Source of the DNA: Pseudoramibacter faecis
GTDB lineage: Bacteria; Bacillota; Clostridia; Eubacteriales; Eubacteriaceae
Direction: 5' to 3'
Length of the DNA: 37,933 nucleotides
Assembly: GCF_036289405.1 (NCBI RefSeq)
Contig: NZ_JAYFFI010000022.1
Span: 1-37,933 of the forward strand
Made by a program: the position numbers and the translations under genes
In this document: positions 25,002-33,578 of the stretch, piece by piece
Numbering within the stretch: the stretch's first letter is position 1
Layout of the letters: each line of letters begins with the position of its first letter
The notes under the pieces: generated by a model
Databases searched by the model: none
What the model was told of the DNA's origin: nothing
Seen by the model: the letters and a program-made list of their open reading frames with translations, nothing else

Positions 25002-26261
25002 TTATTCTGCCGCGTCGCACTTGAGCACCGCGCCGAGCAGCACACTGGCGCCCTTGGTGCATTGTTCCACCGTGGTGAATTCTTCTTCGCAATGGGAATG
25101 CCCATCTTTAGACGGCACGAAAACCATTGTCGTCGGCATCATATAAGAGGCAAACTGCGCATCGTGACCGGCGCCGGAGTTGATGCGCTGGTTGGAATAG
25201 CCCAACGCATCCACAGCATCCTGCACATAGCCCACGAGTTCCTTATCGTAATAAACGGTGTCACGGGTCCAGGCAATTTCATAATCGGTTTTGCATTTTG
25301 CCAGCTCTTTGGGCATATTTTCAATGACTTTAACCACCTGTTCGATCACCTTGGGATCTTCGTGGCGGGCATCGAGCGAAAAATCGACATAATCCGGAAT
25401 GACGGTGTGCACGTTGGGATGACAAACGATTTCGCCGGTGGTGTAAACCAGTTCCGGATCGAGCTTATCCAGCTCTTCGTGGAGATAATCCAGCGCTTTG
25501 GCCGCCGCATAAAGGGCATCCTTGCGGTATTTCATCGGGGTGGTGCCGGCATGATCGGACTGGCCGATGAGCTTGATGTGATAGTTCACCATCCCGAGCA
25601 CGCAGGTGACGACGCCGATGTCGTTGCCGGCCGCTTCGAGAATCGGCCCCTGCTCAATGTGCAGCTCGAACATCGCTTTGTAATCCCTCGGGTTCAGCCG
25701 GTTGGCCGCATCGCCCTTGTAGCCGCTGGCTTCCAGCGCTTCTCCGAAGGTTTTGGTCGGATCGAGCACCGACCTTGACGCGAGCATGTCTTCGTGCTTG
25801 AAATTCACGCGGATATCCTCCGGCAGATAATCGTAACAAACGACCCCGGAAGACATCATGGCCGGCGGATAGAGCGATCCTTCCTCATTAGTCCAGATCA
25901 TCGCGGTGAGATTGCGCTTGTGAGGAATCTTTTCTGCCGCGACGGTTTCGAGCACCTCCATCGCACCCATGACCCCGAGAATGCCGTCGTAGTTACCGCC
26001 GTTCTTAACAGAATCGCAATGAGATGCCATCACGATGCCCGGCAGACTCGGATCGCTTCCCGGCAGCGTGGCATACAGGTTGGCCATATCGTCCGTTTTG
26101 ATCCTGGCTCCGATGGCCTCCATCCGACGAACAAATTCCCCCCGCGCCTGAAGCGCTTCTGGCGAAAGGGAATAACGGGTGATCCCGCCGTGACCGGCAT
26201 CGCCAAACCGGCTCATGGTTTTAATTTTATCGCCCATTCTTTCTTCACTGCATTGATACAT
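25002..26261 (-). CDS. N-carbamoyl-beta-alanine amidohydrolase (M20 family, HyuC/beta-ureidopropionase type)
   Basis: 419 residues. The bimetal site of the M20 amidases is complete: MASHCDSVKNGGNYDG (His and Asp bridging), NEEGS, ELHIEQGP, the inserted dimerisation domain opening with GQSDHAGTTPM, and SGAGHDAQ plus GHSHCEEEF near the C terminus. The family opens N-carbamoyl amino acids to the amino acid, CO2 and ammonia. With preT, preA and dihydropyrimidinase in the same operon the natural substrate is most likely N-carbamoyl-beta-alanine or its methyl form; allantoate is the main alternative. GGAGGAGG precedes the ATG. About 98 bases separate it from the exporter gene, and no promoter stands out there. 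Confidence 0.88.
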   Translation of the reverse strand: MYQCSEERMGDKIKTMSRFGDAGHGGITRYSLSPEALQARGEFVRRMEAIGARIKTDDMANLYATLPGSDPSLPGIVMASHCDSVKNGGNYDGILGVMGAMEVLETVAAEKIPHKRNLTAMIWTNEEGSLYPPAMMSSGVVCYDYLPEDIRVNFKHEDMLASRSVLDPTKTFGEALEASGYKGDAANRLNPRDYKAMFELHIEQGPILEAAGNDIGVVTCVLGMVNYHIKLIGQSDHAGTTPMKYRKDALYAAAKALDYLHEELDKLDPELVYTTGEIVCHPNVHTVIPDYVDFSLDARHEDPKVIEQVVKVIENMPKELAKCKTDYEIAWTRDTVYYDKELVGYVQDAVDALGYSNQRINSGAGHDAQFASYMMPTTMVFVPSKDGHSHCEEEFTTVEQCTKGASVLLGAVLKCDAAE

Positions 26262-26359
26262 GATTGATCCTCCTCCAAATTTACTTTAATTTTAAATCTG
26301 TTTTTCAGTTAATTGAATTGTGGAAACTCACAAATCTTTTTCGAACCTTAAAATCTTTC

Positions 26360-26818
26360 TCACTTGTCTTTGGCGCGTTTCCCGATCAGGCGGGCACTTT
26401 GCAGAATCATTTGGCACAAAATCATCGAAACCACAATGCCCGCGGCCAATGCCCCGGCGATGGTGATGGTCTCAACGCCAAAGCGTCCAGCCCGGGAAAA
26501 ATGCCCCGCCACCAGGCTGACGGTGGTGTGATAAAGCGAAAATCCGGGGATAAGCGGGATGAAGCCCACCACGAGAAAAGTCGTCGCCGGGGCTGCCGCC
26601 ATCCGCGCCAAAATTTCCGAATAAAGCCCCAAAAACAAGGCCGCCCCGAAGGACTGGATCCCAATTCGCGGCACCGCATACCCGATCTGCAGATAAACCG
26701 CCCAAGCGGCCGCTCCTCCAAGGGCCGCCAAAAATAAATGACGTCGCTCGAGATTAAAGAGCAGGGCAAATCCCAGTGATCCGAAAAATGCGGCGCCGAT
26801 TCGGATGCCTGCCGCCAT
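26360..26818 (-). CDS. Small subunit of a split ThrE-type exporter (YjjB/DUF3815-like)
   Basis: 152 residues with four hydrophobic spans (about 5-20, 28-50, 75-100, 118-142). The motif FIPLIPGFSLYHT is typical of the C-terminal half of threonine/serine exporters and of E. coli YjjB. It needs the larger partner encoded 12 bases upstream. AGGAGG lies before the ATG. In the operon it may release beta-alanine, other amino acids or an organic acid end product; substrate cannot be read from sequence. Confidence 0.8.
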   Translation of the reverse strand: MAAGIRIGAAFFGSLGFALLFNLERRHLFLAALGGAAAWAVYLQIGYAVPRIGIQSFGAALFLGLYSEILARMAAAPATTFLVVGFIPLIPGFSLYHTTVSLVAGHFSRAGRFGVETITIAGALAAGIVVSMILCQMILQSARLIGKRAKDK

Positions 26819-26830
26819 CTTCGCCTCCTG

Positions 26831-27655
26831 TTAAAATACCAATGCCAAAGCCAGAGCCATCCCCACGGCAATGGCCAGAGCGATGAGCACCGATTCCAAA
26901 AACCGTATGGATCCCGAAAGCAAATTGTTGGAAAACATCTCCCGAAAGGAATTCGTAATCATCAGTCCGGGAATAAGCACCATGATATTGCCAATGCTGA
27001 TTTTATCCATCTGACACACGGGCATCTCCTTCGCAGCAAGCCCCGCAAGCACGCCGGCACAAAAGGCCCCGACACACGGTCTGAAAAACGGACTGATGGC
27101 GATGCCGGCAAAAGGTTTTTCGATGCCGAACAGCGCCAGGCCGATAAGCCCGGCCGTCACTGCGTCCAAGGGGCTGCCGCCGAAGAAAATGGCAAAGGCC
27201 GCCGAGATCATCGCGTAGGCTGCCAAAATGCGCATCGGCCCCGGGCCCCTGGATGCCCGAATCGTCTCCAACGCATCCCGGGCCGCTTCCAATGGGGGCG
27301 TCTCTTCGCAAAGGCTTCGCGACAAAGCATTGAGCTGATTGAGCCGGTGAAGATCATAAGCAAAGCGATCGACGCGGCGGCTCTGGGTGGACATGGGCTC
27401 TCCGGGAAGCTGCAGCGTCACGAGGATGCTGTAGGTAATCGAGAATACGTGGACATCTGCCGCGCCGTAGGCCATGCAGATGCGCGCTACCGCATCCTCT
27501 ACCCGGCCGATCTCCGCGCCGCAGATCATCATCTCCATGCCGATGTCACAGGCGATGCCCAACAGCGTTTCGCCAAAGCCTTCAGGCTTTGGTTCTCGGC
27601 ACGCGTTTAACAAAATGTCCCATGCCCGGTTTGCCGACAAATTCGCCATGGTCAT
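26831..27655 (-). CDS. Large subunit of a split ThrE-type exporter (YjjP/DUF1212-like)
   Basis: Up to 274 residues. A soluble N-terminal half with MEMMICGAEIGRVEDAVARIC and a later set of about five hydrophobic spans (FFGGSPLDAVTAGLIGLALFG onward; MVLIPGLMITNSFREM is the second family motif). The YjjP/YjjB pair of E. coli is linked to succinate export, ThrE to threonine and serine. The frame overlaps the end of the dihydropyrimidinase gene by 74 bases from the ATG at 27655. A shorter start such as the TTG near 27613 is possible, as no good ribosome site is seen at the ATG. Confidence 0.8.
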   Translation of the reverse strand: MTMANLSANRAWDILLNACREPKPEGFGETLLGIACDIGMEMMICGAEIGRVEDAVARICMAYGAADVHVFSITYSILVTLQLPGEPMSTQSRRVDRFAYDLHRLNQLNALSRSLCEETPPLEAARDALETIRASRGPGPMRILAAYAMISAAFAIFFGGSPLDAVTAGLIGLALFGIEKPFAGIAISPFFRPCVGAFCAGVLAGLAAKEMPVCQMDKISIGNIMVLIPGLMITNSFREMFSNNLLSGSIRFLESVLIALAIAVGMALALALVF

Positions 27656-28964
27656 AAATCAGCTGGCCCCGCAGATAAGTCTGCACCGGATAGCCGTGGA
27701 AGGATTTGCCTTCCCAGATCGTGTGATCGCACAGAGTATGCATTTTGTCGATCGTGACGGTAAAATCTTTTTCTGGATCGTAGATCACCACATCAGCGTC
27801 CTTGCCGACGGCAAGGGAGCCCTTGTCGGCGCAGCCGAAAATCTTCGCCGGATTGGTCGCACAAAGCGCCACGGCCTGGGGGAAGGTAATCTTGCCGGTG
27901 TTGGCCGCGTCAAGCATATAGGGATAAAGATTTTCCACTCCGGCACAGCCGTTGGGGATTTTGGTAAAATCGTCCTTGCCCCAGTCTTTTTCCGTGCTCT
28001 GGAAAGGACAGTGATCGGTGGCCACCGTATCGATCAGATTGGTTTTGATCGCCTGCCATAGAGCATCCTGACTTTCCTGGCCTTTCATCGGCGGCGAACA
28101 TACGAAGTTGCGGCCGTCTTCACGTTTATAAACATCGCAGGTAAATTCGAGATATTGGGGACAGGTTTCCACAAAAACGTCGGCCCCCTCCCGTTTGGCG
28201 TCAATGCAGGCCTCAAGCCCTTCCTTATCCGCCATATGCACCACGTAAAGCGGCGCTTCAAGATGGCGGGCCCAGTGCACCGCGCGCTTGTCGGCTTCCG
28301 CCTCGACAAATTCCGGCCGGCTCATGTAGTGATACCAGGCCGAGGTCTTGCCTTCGCGCAAAAACTGTTCGGTGTAAAGATCGATGAGGTCAGGATTTTC
28401 GGCGTGCACGTTGATCATGGCACCGAGTTCCTTGGCGCGTAGCATCAGCGTAGCCAGCATCCCGTCATCCACCATCATGCCCTCTTTTTTATAAACAAGA
28501 AAGCACTTGAAGCTGGTGATACCCTCTTCCACGGCGGTGGCCATTTCATCGAGAATCGCACCGTCGTTAAGGTTGGTGATGCAGCAATGGGAGGCATAAT
28601 CCACGCAAGCTTCCTTTTCGAGCACGGCCTTCTTTTCGTTGATCAGATCCATGATGGAACCGCCGGCGCGCTGCACCGGATAATCAAAGACGGTGGTCAC
28701 GCCGCCGCAGGCCGCGCCCCGGGTCCCGGATTCATAGGAATCCGACGACACCGTCCCCCCGAAGGGCATCGCCAAATGGGTATGCACATCAATGGCCCCG
28801 GGCAGCACCAATCTGCCCTTCGCATCCACCACGCGCGCCGCTTCTGCGGCAAGGGTTTGGCCGATGGCTGCAATTTTGCCGTCCTTCACGGCAAGATCGC
28901 CGTGAAACATCTCCGTCGCTGTGACGAGCGTCCCGTTTTGAATGATCAAATCATATTTTTCCAT
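27582..28964 (-). CDS. Dihydropyrimidinase / hydantoinase
   Basis: 460 residues of the cyclic amidohydrolase family. Metal site: DVHTHLAMPFGGTVSSDS near 58-75, the Lys to be carbamylated in TSFKCFLVYKKEG, the His of NVHAEN, VVHMADKEG and the Asp in VATDHCPF. N- and C-terminal beta-sandwich parts are complete. It opens dihydrouracil or dihydrothymine to the N-carbamoyl beta-amino acid. AGGAGGG lies before the ATG; 35 bases separate it from preA. The combination with preA/preT makes dihydropyrimidinase more likely than D-hydantoinase. Confidence 0.92.
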   Translation of the reverse strand: MEKYDLIIQNGTLVTATEMFHGDLAVKDGKIAAIGQTLAAEAARVVDAKGRLVLPGAIDVHTHLAMPFGGTVSSDSYESGTRGAACGGVTTVFDYPVQRAGGSIMDLINEKKAVLEKEACVDYASHCCITNLNDGAILDEMATAVEEGITSFKCFLVYKKEGMMVDDGMLATLMLRAKELGAMINVHAENPDLIDLYTEQFLREGKTSAWYHYMSRPEFVEAEADKRAVHWARHLEAPLYVVHMADKEGLEACIDAKREGADVFVETCPQYLEFTCDVYKREDGRNFVCSPPMKGQESQDALWQAIKTNLIDTVATDHCPFQSTEKDWGKDDFTKIPNGCAGVENLYPYMLDAANTGKITFPQAVALCATNPAKIFGCADKGSLAVGKDADVVIYDPEKDFTVTIDKMHTLCDHTIWEGKSFHGYPVQTYLRGQLIYDHGEFVGKPGMGHFVKRVPRTKA

Positions 28965-28999
28965 TCTGTCCCTCCTGTTTTTTTATTGAAACCCAATGC

Positions 29000-30256
29000 T
29001 TATAAGTATCGGGTTTTAAGCGATAAATCGTGAGGCGCCTCCCCGTCTTTGAACACAATCTTCCCGGGTGTGATGCAATCCATCACCGGGCAGACGTTCA
29101 GGCAAAGGTGGCAGCCCACACATTTGTCTTCATCGATGGTGGCACGGCGCACCTGTGAATCGAACTGAATGGCCTGATGCCCGCCGTCGTAGCAGGAAAC
29201 ATAGCACCGGCCGCAGCCCACGCATTTGTCTTCATTGATCTGCACCAGCACCTTATAGGAGCGATCCAGCTCTTCTGCGCTGATGATGTTTTTGAGCGCC
29301 ACACCGACAAGATCCCGCAACCGATCGATGCCGTGGTCTTCCATAAAGTGGGAAAGCCCGCTGATCATATCCTCGACGATGCGATAACCGTACTGCATGA
29401 CGGCGGTGGTCACTTGGAGATTCTCCGCGCCGAGCATCAGGAACTCAAGACAGTCGCGCCAGGTTTCAATCCCGCCGACACCGGTCAGCGGCACGTCCTT
29501 GAGCACCGGATCGTGTTTCAGGTCGCTGATAAAACGCAGGGCGATGGGTTTCACCGCGGCACCGGAATAACCGGAGACCGCCGACTTCCCGTTAACAATA
29601 GGCATCCCTACCATTTTATCAATATCGAGATTGGTGATAGCCTTCACCGTGTTGATGGCCGCGATTCCTTGGGCGCCGCCTTCGATGGCCGCCCGGGCCG
29701 GGATCTCCATATTGCCGATGTTCGGCGTCATCTTCGCGATCACCGGCAGGTGCGTCGCCGCCGACACCACCTCGCAATAATGTTTGACCAAGTCCGGGTT
29801 CTGCCCAACGTCGGAGCCCATGGTGGAAGAAGTCATCTGCGGGCAGGAAAAGTTGCATTCGATGAGGTCCGCACCGGCTTTTTCGGATTCTCTGGCCAAG
29901 AATGCCCATTCTTCATCGGTGCTGCCCATAATGCTGGAGACGATCACCTTGCTCGGGAAGTCTTCCTTCAGCTTTTTAATATAGCCGAAGTTGACTTCGT
30001 TGGGCTTGTCCGAGGTCTGTTCCATGTTTTTAAAACCGGTCCACGGGGTGCCTTCCTTGCTGGCGATATCGAATCGCGGCGAGCACTCGTTGGGAATATA
30101 AACGGAAATGGTTTTATAATAGATGCCGCCCCAGCCGGCTTCCAAAGCCTTGCGGCACATGTCGTAGTTGGAGCCGACGGGTGAAGAGGAAAGAAAGAAG
30201 GGATTTTCACACTTCACGCCGAGGAAATCAATGGATAAATCTTTTTTTAGAGTCAT
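29000..30256 (-). CDS. preA: NAD-dependent dihydropyrimidine dehydrogenase, catalytic subunit PreA
   Basis: 418 residues. An FMN-binding TIM barrel of the dihydroorotate-dehydrogenase type covers 1-310; ECNFSCPQM includes Cys138, which matches the catalytic Cys in the NLSCP loop of pig dihydropyrimidine dehydrogenase. The C terminus carries two 4Fe-4S sites, CVGCGRCYVSC and CVGCHLCLNVC, as in the last part of the eukaryotic single-chain enzyme. With PreT it reduces uracil and thymine with NADH (reversibly). AAAGGA precedes the ATG, 15 bases after preT. Confidence 0.95.
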   Translation of the reverse strand: MTLKKDLSIDFLGVKCENPFFLSSSPVGSNYDMCRKALEAGWGGIYYKTISVYIPNECSPRFDIASKEGTPWTGFKNMEQTSDKPNEVNFGYIKKLKEDFPSKVIVSSIMGSTDEEWAFLARESEKAGADLIECNFSCPQMTSSTMGSDVGQNPDLVKHYCEVVSAATHLPVIAKMTPNIGNMEIPARAAIEGGAQGIAAINTVKAITNLDIDKMVGMPIVNGKSAVSGYSGAAVKPIALRFISDLKHDPVLKDVPLTGVGGIETWRDCLEFLMLGAENLQVTTAVMQYGYRIVEDMISGLSHFMEDHGIDRLRDLVGVALKNIISAEELDRSYKVLVQINEDKCVGCGRCYVSCYDGGHQAIQFDSQVRRATIDEDKCVGCHLCLNVCPVMDCITPGKIVFKDGEAPHDLSLKTRYL

Positions 30257-30271
30257 GAGAATCGTCCTTTC

Positions 30272-31489
30272 TTACACCAAGCCCATCCGGCTGAGCATCG
30301 CTTCTGCGGCCGCTTTGCCTTCGGCAACGGCTTCAACCACCGTCGCCCCCTGATCGTGAGCATCGTCGCCTCCGATGTAAAGGTTGCCGGCGGCTGTGAG
30401 ATGCGCATAATCATCGGTCTGTTTCTGACCGATGGCAAAAACAATGCGATCCGCCTTGATCTTCATTTCGGAATAACCGTCGCGGCTTTTGCAGGCCAGG
30501 CCGGCCACTTTGCCGTCCTCGCCCAGAATGGACTCCGGCGCGAACTCGGTGTGAATCGGCACGCCCATGTTCTGCACGAAGCGAATTTCATCCATATCGG
30601 CCGGCGCTTCGGCAACACTGCGCCGATAGACGATGGCCGTCTTTTCCGCGCCCAGCTGCTTGGCAGTGGCGGCGCAGTCCATGGCGACGTTTCCCCCGCC
30701 GATAACCACCACGTGATCCGGCAGATCCATGGCATCCGGACACGTGCGCGCCTTAGCCAGGAAATCGAGAGCGGTTTCCACGCCTTCAAGATCGTCACCC
30801 GGCAAGCTCGGCTTTTTCGCGTCCCAAAGACCGACCCCGACAAAAACCGTGTCATACGTCTGGCGAAGCTCGTCCAATTTGGCAAAATCCACCGGCGTGT
30901 TAAATTCAAAGATCACGCCCAGATTTTTAATCAACTGAATATCGTGATCGATCATTTCCTGGGGCAGGCGCGTCGGCGTGATGCCGTAGCTCAATACGCC
31001 GCCGGCCTTTTCCTTGGCTTCGAAAATCGTAACGGCCACACCGCGGCGCGCGAGCTCTCTGGCGCAGGCCAGCGACGCCGGCCCGGCCCCGACGCAGGCC
31101 ACGCGTTTGCCCGTCGGTTTGCCCGCTTTCACAAAACGCATGTCTTCTCTGGCTTCCGTCTCCACCAGATAACGTTGAATGGCGCCGATTTGAATCGGCT
31201 TGTCAATACCACAGCGGCTGCACGCTTCTTCACACATCCGGTCGTAAGGACAGACCATCGCGCAGGAGCCGCCCAGCGGATTGTTTTCGCGAATCGTTTC
31301 CGCCGCACCCTTCACGTTTTTAAATCGCAGCGAACGAATAAATTTCCCCGGATCCGTGCCGGCCGGGCAGCCCTTACTGCAGGGAGCATCCTCACACAAA
31401 AGGCAGCGAGCTGCTTCTTCCATCGCGCGGCGATAATCAAAAGCTTTTTCCTTTTCCGCGGCATACGCTCTCTCAATTACTTTACTCAT
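30272..31489 (-). CDS. preT: NAD-dependent dihydropyrimidine dehydrogenase, electron-transfer subunit PreT
   Basis: 405 residues, like the small subunit of glutamate synthase. The N-terminal part holds eight or more Cys in the pattern CLLCEDAPCSKGC and CPYDRMCEEACSRC for 4Fe-4S clusters. The FAD site is VGAGPASLACARELARRG, the NAD site VIGGGNVAMDCAATA, and the C-terminal FAD contact is YIGGDDAHDQGATVVEAVAEG. It takes electrons from NADH and passes them to PreA. AAGGAGAGAG precedes the ATG. Two separate genes, instead of one fused gene, is the bacterial arrangement. Confidence 0.94.
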   Translation of the reverse strand: MSKVIERAYAAEKEKAFDYRRAMEEAARCLLCEDAPCSKGCPAGTDPGKFIRSLRFKNVKGAAETIRENNPLGGSCAMVCPYDRMCEEACSRCGIDKPIQIGAIQRYLVETEAREDMRFVKAGKPTGKRVACVGAGPASLACARELARRGVAVTIFEAKEKAGGVLSYGITPTRLPQEMIDHDIQLIKNLGVIFEFNTPVDFAKLDELRQTYDTVFVGVGLWDAKKPSLPGDDLEGVETALDFLAKARTCPDAMDLPDHVVVIGGGNVAMDCAATAKQLGAEKTAIVYRRSVAEAPADMDEIRFVQNMGVPIHTEFAPESILGEDGKVAGLACKSRDGYSEMKIKADRIVFAIGQKQTDDYAHLTAAGNLYIGGDDAHDQGATVVEAVAEGKAAAEAMLSRMGLV

Positions 31490-31555
31490 CTCTCTCTCCT
31501 TCTTTTTCTTTTGCAGCCAAGCAGTGCCCTTGTCGGCTGCCGTTAAGCTATTTTG

Positions 31556-32074
31556 TCAATTTTCTTCCGGCAATTTGAAAATCACCCAATCTTCCTTGTC
31601 GGTCTTGCCGCGATAAACCTTGCTGTAAAAAAGACGTCCCAGGTAATCGCTGCCAAGCCCCACAAAATTGCCGAGCAGCAAACAAAGCATCAGCATCTGC
31701 CAATTGCCGCCGGTGGCAAAGGCCGAAAACCCGCCCATAAAGGTGCAGGCCGCCACCTTGGTCAAATCGCAGTGAGACAAATAACAAATCACGCCGGAGA
31801 AAAATCCGGTGCACAGTGCGCTAAAGAGCACGCCGCTCGAAACGATATTGCCTAAAGCGATGATTGTACACCCGATGAGTATCCCCATATAATTGCTGCA
31901 CAGCGACCGAATAAAACCGTTGCGTCCGCATCCGGCGGTAAAGTAGGACGTGCAGCCCACAAATCCGACCCAGGTGACTAACATCGGGGACGCTGCGCCG
32001 GCGCAGACCCCTGTCCATAATCCACACACCACAGCCGTACCAAAAGCCGTCGAAAATATAAATCCTGCTCCCAT
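31556..32074 (-). CDS. DUF1097-family membrane protein heading the pyrimidine operon
   Basis: 172 residues with five or six hydrophobic helices (FIFSTAFGTAVVCGLWTGVCAG, MLVTWVGFVGCTSYFTAG, MGILIGCTIIALGNIVSSGVL, TGFFSGVICYLSH, MLMLCLLLGNFVGLG). Rich in Gly and Cys in the membrane part, with a short charged tail. DUF1097 proteins such as E. coli YcdZ have no settled function. The ATG at 32074 is chosen because AAAGGAG stands about 9 bases before. It is first in the operon, 66 bases before preT, so uptake of pyrimidine or export of product is a fair guess. No UraA/NCS2 permease is in the window. Confidence 0.75.
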   Translation of the reverse strand: MGAGFIFSTAFGTAVVCGLWTGVCAGAASPMLVTWVGFVGCTSYFTAGCGRNGFIRSLCSNYMGILIGCTIIALGNIVSSGVLFSALCTGFFSGVICYLSHCDLTKVAACTFMGGFSAFATGGNWQMLMLCLLLGNFVGLGSDYLGRLFYSKVYRGKTDKEDWVIFKLPEEN

Positions 32075-32460
32075 ACCATCCTCTCCTTTCAACTCAATTT
32101 AACCATTCACTGTTTTTGGCGCCACCATCGCAATCGTGTTTTTTATCAAATTGTCGGTTTTTTGCTTGTCTCTGATTTTGATGATGTTTTGATTTTAAAC
32201 CTTCCTGAAAGTGGCAAGTCAAGATCCTATGATGTTTTCTTATCAAAAGAGTTCTTCCAATCTCTCGGATACTCTCCGGATTTTTAATGAAATTTTCCTG
32301 CCCAATTTTCAAACATTGATGTATGCTAATATATTTTTCAAATGCAGTCTATAAAATTTCATCCTTTTTTAACTGAATTCTTTATTGGTTCCTCAAAAAG
32401 AATTGTATTTTCCCGTTTTTCCGCATGAATGCCGAATTTTACTGAAATCTTTTGCAACTA
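32075..32460. other. Long AT-rich intergenic leader of the pyrimidine operon
   Basis: No gene fits here. I see no convincing sigma-A promoter on the minus strand; TTCAGT-17-TTATAG at about 32346-32376 is a poor candidate. The ten-base ATGATGTTTT occurs twice (32181-32190 and 32229-32238), 48 bases apart, which could be a pair of regulator sites. The spacing to the first ORF would leave room for a leader of up to about 250 bases. Confidence 0.35.
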
Positions 32461-32462
32461 AA

Positions 32463-32487
32463 AAAGTCTCCCCTGGCGAGAGACTTT
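32463..32487 (-). terminator. Terminator of the MerR-type regulator gene
   Basis: AAAGTCTC / GAGACTTT (32463-32470, 32480-32487), ending in TTTTT on the minus strand. It separates the regulator from the pyrimidine operon, which needs its own promoter. Confidence 0.8.
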
Positions 32488-32498
32488 AATCCTGTTGA

Positions 32499-33374
32499 TT
32501 ACCGGCTGACCGGAATCATGATTCGCGTCACATGGTCTTCGCTGCGCCCTACATCGATGGGAGAAACGATAAATTCTTCCGTCGCATAACCGCTCACGTG
32601 ATACCCCTGCGCTTCAATCCAGCGCTTTAAACCGATATAGGTGTGGATAATATCGTGGTAATCCCCGAAATGCAAGGTGGTTGCCGCCTCGATGCCGCCA
32701 AAGACGCGCACGCCCGGCGCATCACGATCCTCCGGTGATACGCGAATGCTATATTCCACATCGCAATCATTTTGAAGAAACTGCCCGAAGATTTCCGAAT
32801 GAAAGGTGACAAAAACCGAACCGACCGGTGAAACGGCCGCTCTTTTGGCATCTTCGACAATTTGAATCCAATTTTCAAGATTAACCTCTTCGTTGCGATA
32901 GGAGGCGATCATCTTTTGCTTGCTGAACAAATAAATTTCCGGCAGCATCATCAGCTGGAACGACGGCTGCGCATCCTGATGTTTGCGATGCTCTCGCAGA
33001 TAATCACATCCCATTTGAATCCGCTGCTCAAACAGGGCAATTTCCCGATGACGCATCTGCAGATCGGCAATCTCCGCCTCGATCGCCTTTAACTGGCTGC
33101 CGACACGTTCCGACATGCCGTCCAAGGTGTGCGCGTTTAAAATAGCCTGAATATCTTTTAGCGGAAATCCCAATGAGCGCAAACGTCTGATCATGTAAAC
33201 CGTCGTCAATTGCTCTTTGCTATAATAGCGGTAATTGCTGGTTTCCTTACGATACTGAGGCTTTAGCAAATCAATTTTATCGTAATATCGCAGCGTCTTT
33301 ACCGAAATATGGCATAACGACGCCACTGTTCCAATTGAGAATTTTTCTGCCTTGTCTTTGCAGCCTTCCGCCAT
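32499..33374 (-). CDS. MerR-family regulator with GyrI-like effector domain
   Basis: 291 residues. The winged helix (about 10-80) reads KFSIGTVASLCHISVKTLRYYDKIDLLKP and NYRYYSKEQL, followed by the MerR coiled coil (DMQ/LQMRHREIALFEQRIQM region). The C-terminal 140 residues resemble the GyrI-like/AraC effector-binding fold of BmrR and relatives (FGGIEAATTLHFGDYHDIIHTYIGLKRWIEAQGY). Such proteins bind a small, often cationic or hydrophobic ligand and untwist a promoter with a long spacer. AAAGGAGG precedes the ATG at 33374; the frame is open to 33527, but without a ribosome site. It lies directly upstream of the pyrimidine operon on the same strand, so control of it is possible but unproven. 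Confidence 0.88.
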   Translation of the reverse strand: MAEGCKDKAEKFSIGTVASLCHISVKTLRYYDKIDLLKPQYRKETSNYRYYSKEQLTTVYMIRRLRSLGFPLKDIQAILNAHTLDGMSERVGSQLKAIEAEIADLQMRHREIALFEQRIQMGCDYLREHRKHQDAQPSFQLMMLPEIYLFSKQKMIASYRNEEVNLENWIQIVEDAKRAAVSPVGSVFVTFHSEIFGQFLQNDCDVEYSIRVSPEDRDAPGVRVFGGIEAATTLHFGDYHDIIHTYIGLKRWIEAQGYHVSGYATEEFIVSPIDVGRSEDHVTRIMIPVSR

Positions 33375-33532
33375 TGCAGCCTCCTTTGATCTTTTCTCCA
33401 ACATCGATTGTATTTTTGTTATTTTATCATAAAATATGACCGATCCCCTTAATTCATTCGCAGAGGATATGCCTTGATTGCCGGCCGATATGTATTCACC
33501 CGGCATATAATGCATGACTTTTTTCATAAACC

Positions 33533-33565
33533 AAAAGCCCGACCCCCAATTGGGGTCGGGCTTTT
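33533..33565. terminator. Terminator of the Na/Pi cotransporter gene
   Basis: AAAAGCCCGACCCCC paired with GGGGTCGGGCTTTT around AATT. On the minus strand the hairpin is followed by TTTTGG 14 bases past the stop of the transporter gene. It is nearly symmetric and could also stop plus-strand transcripts. Confidence 0.85.
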
Positions 33566-33578
33566 AAGGATGTTCTTC

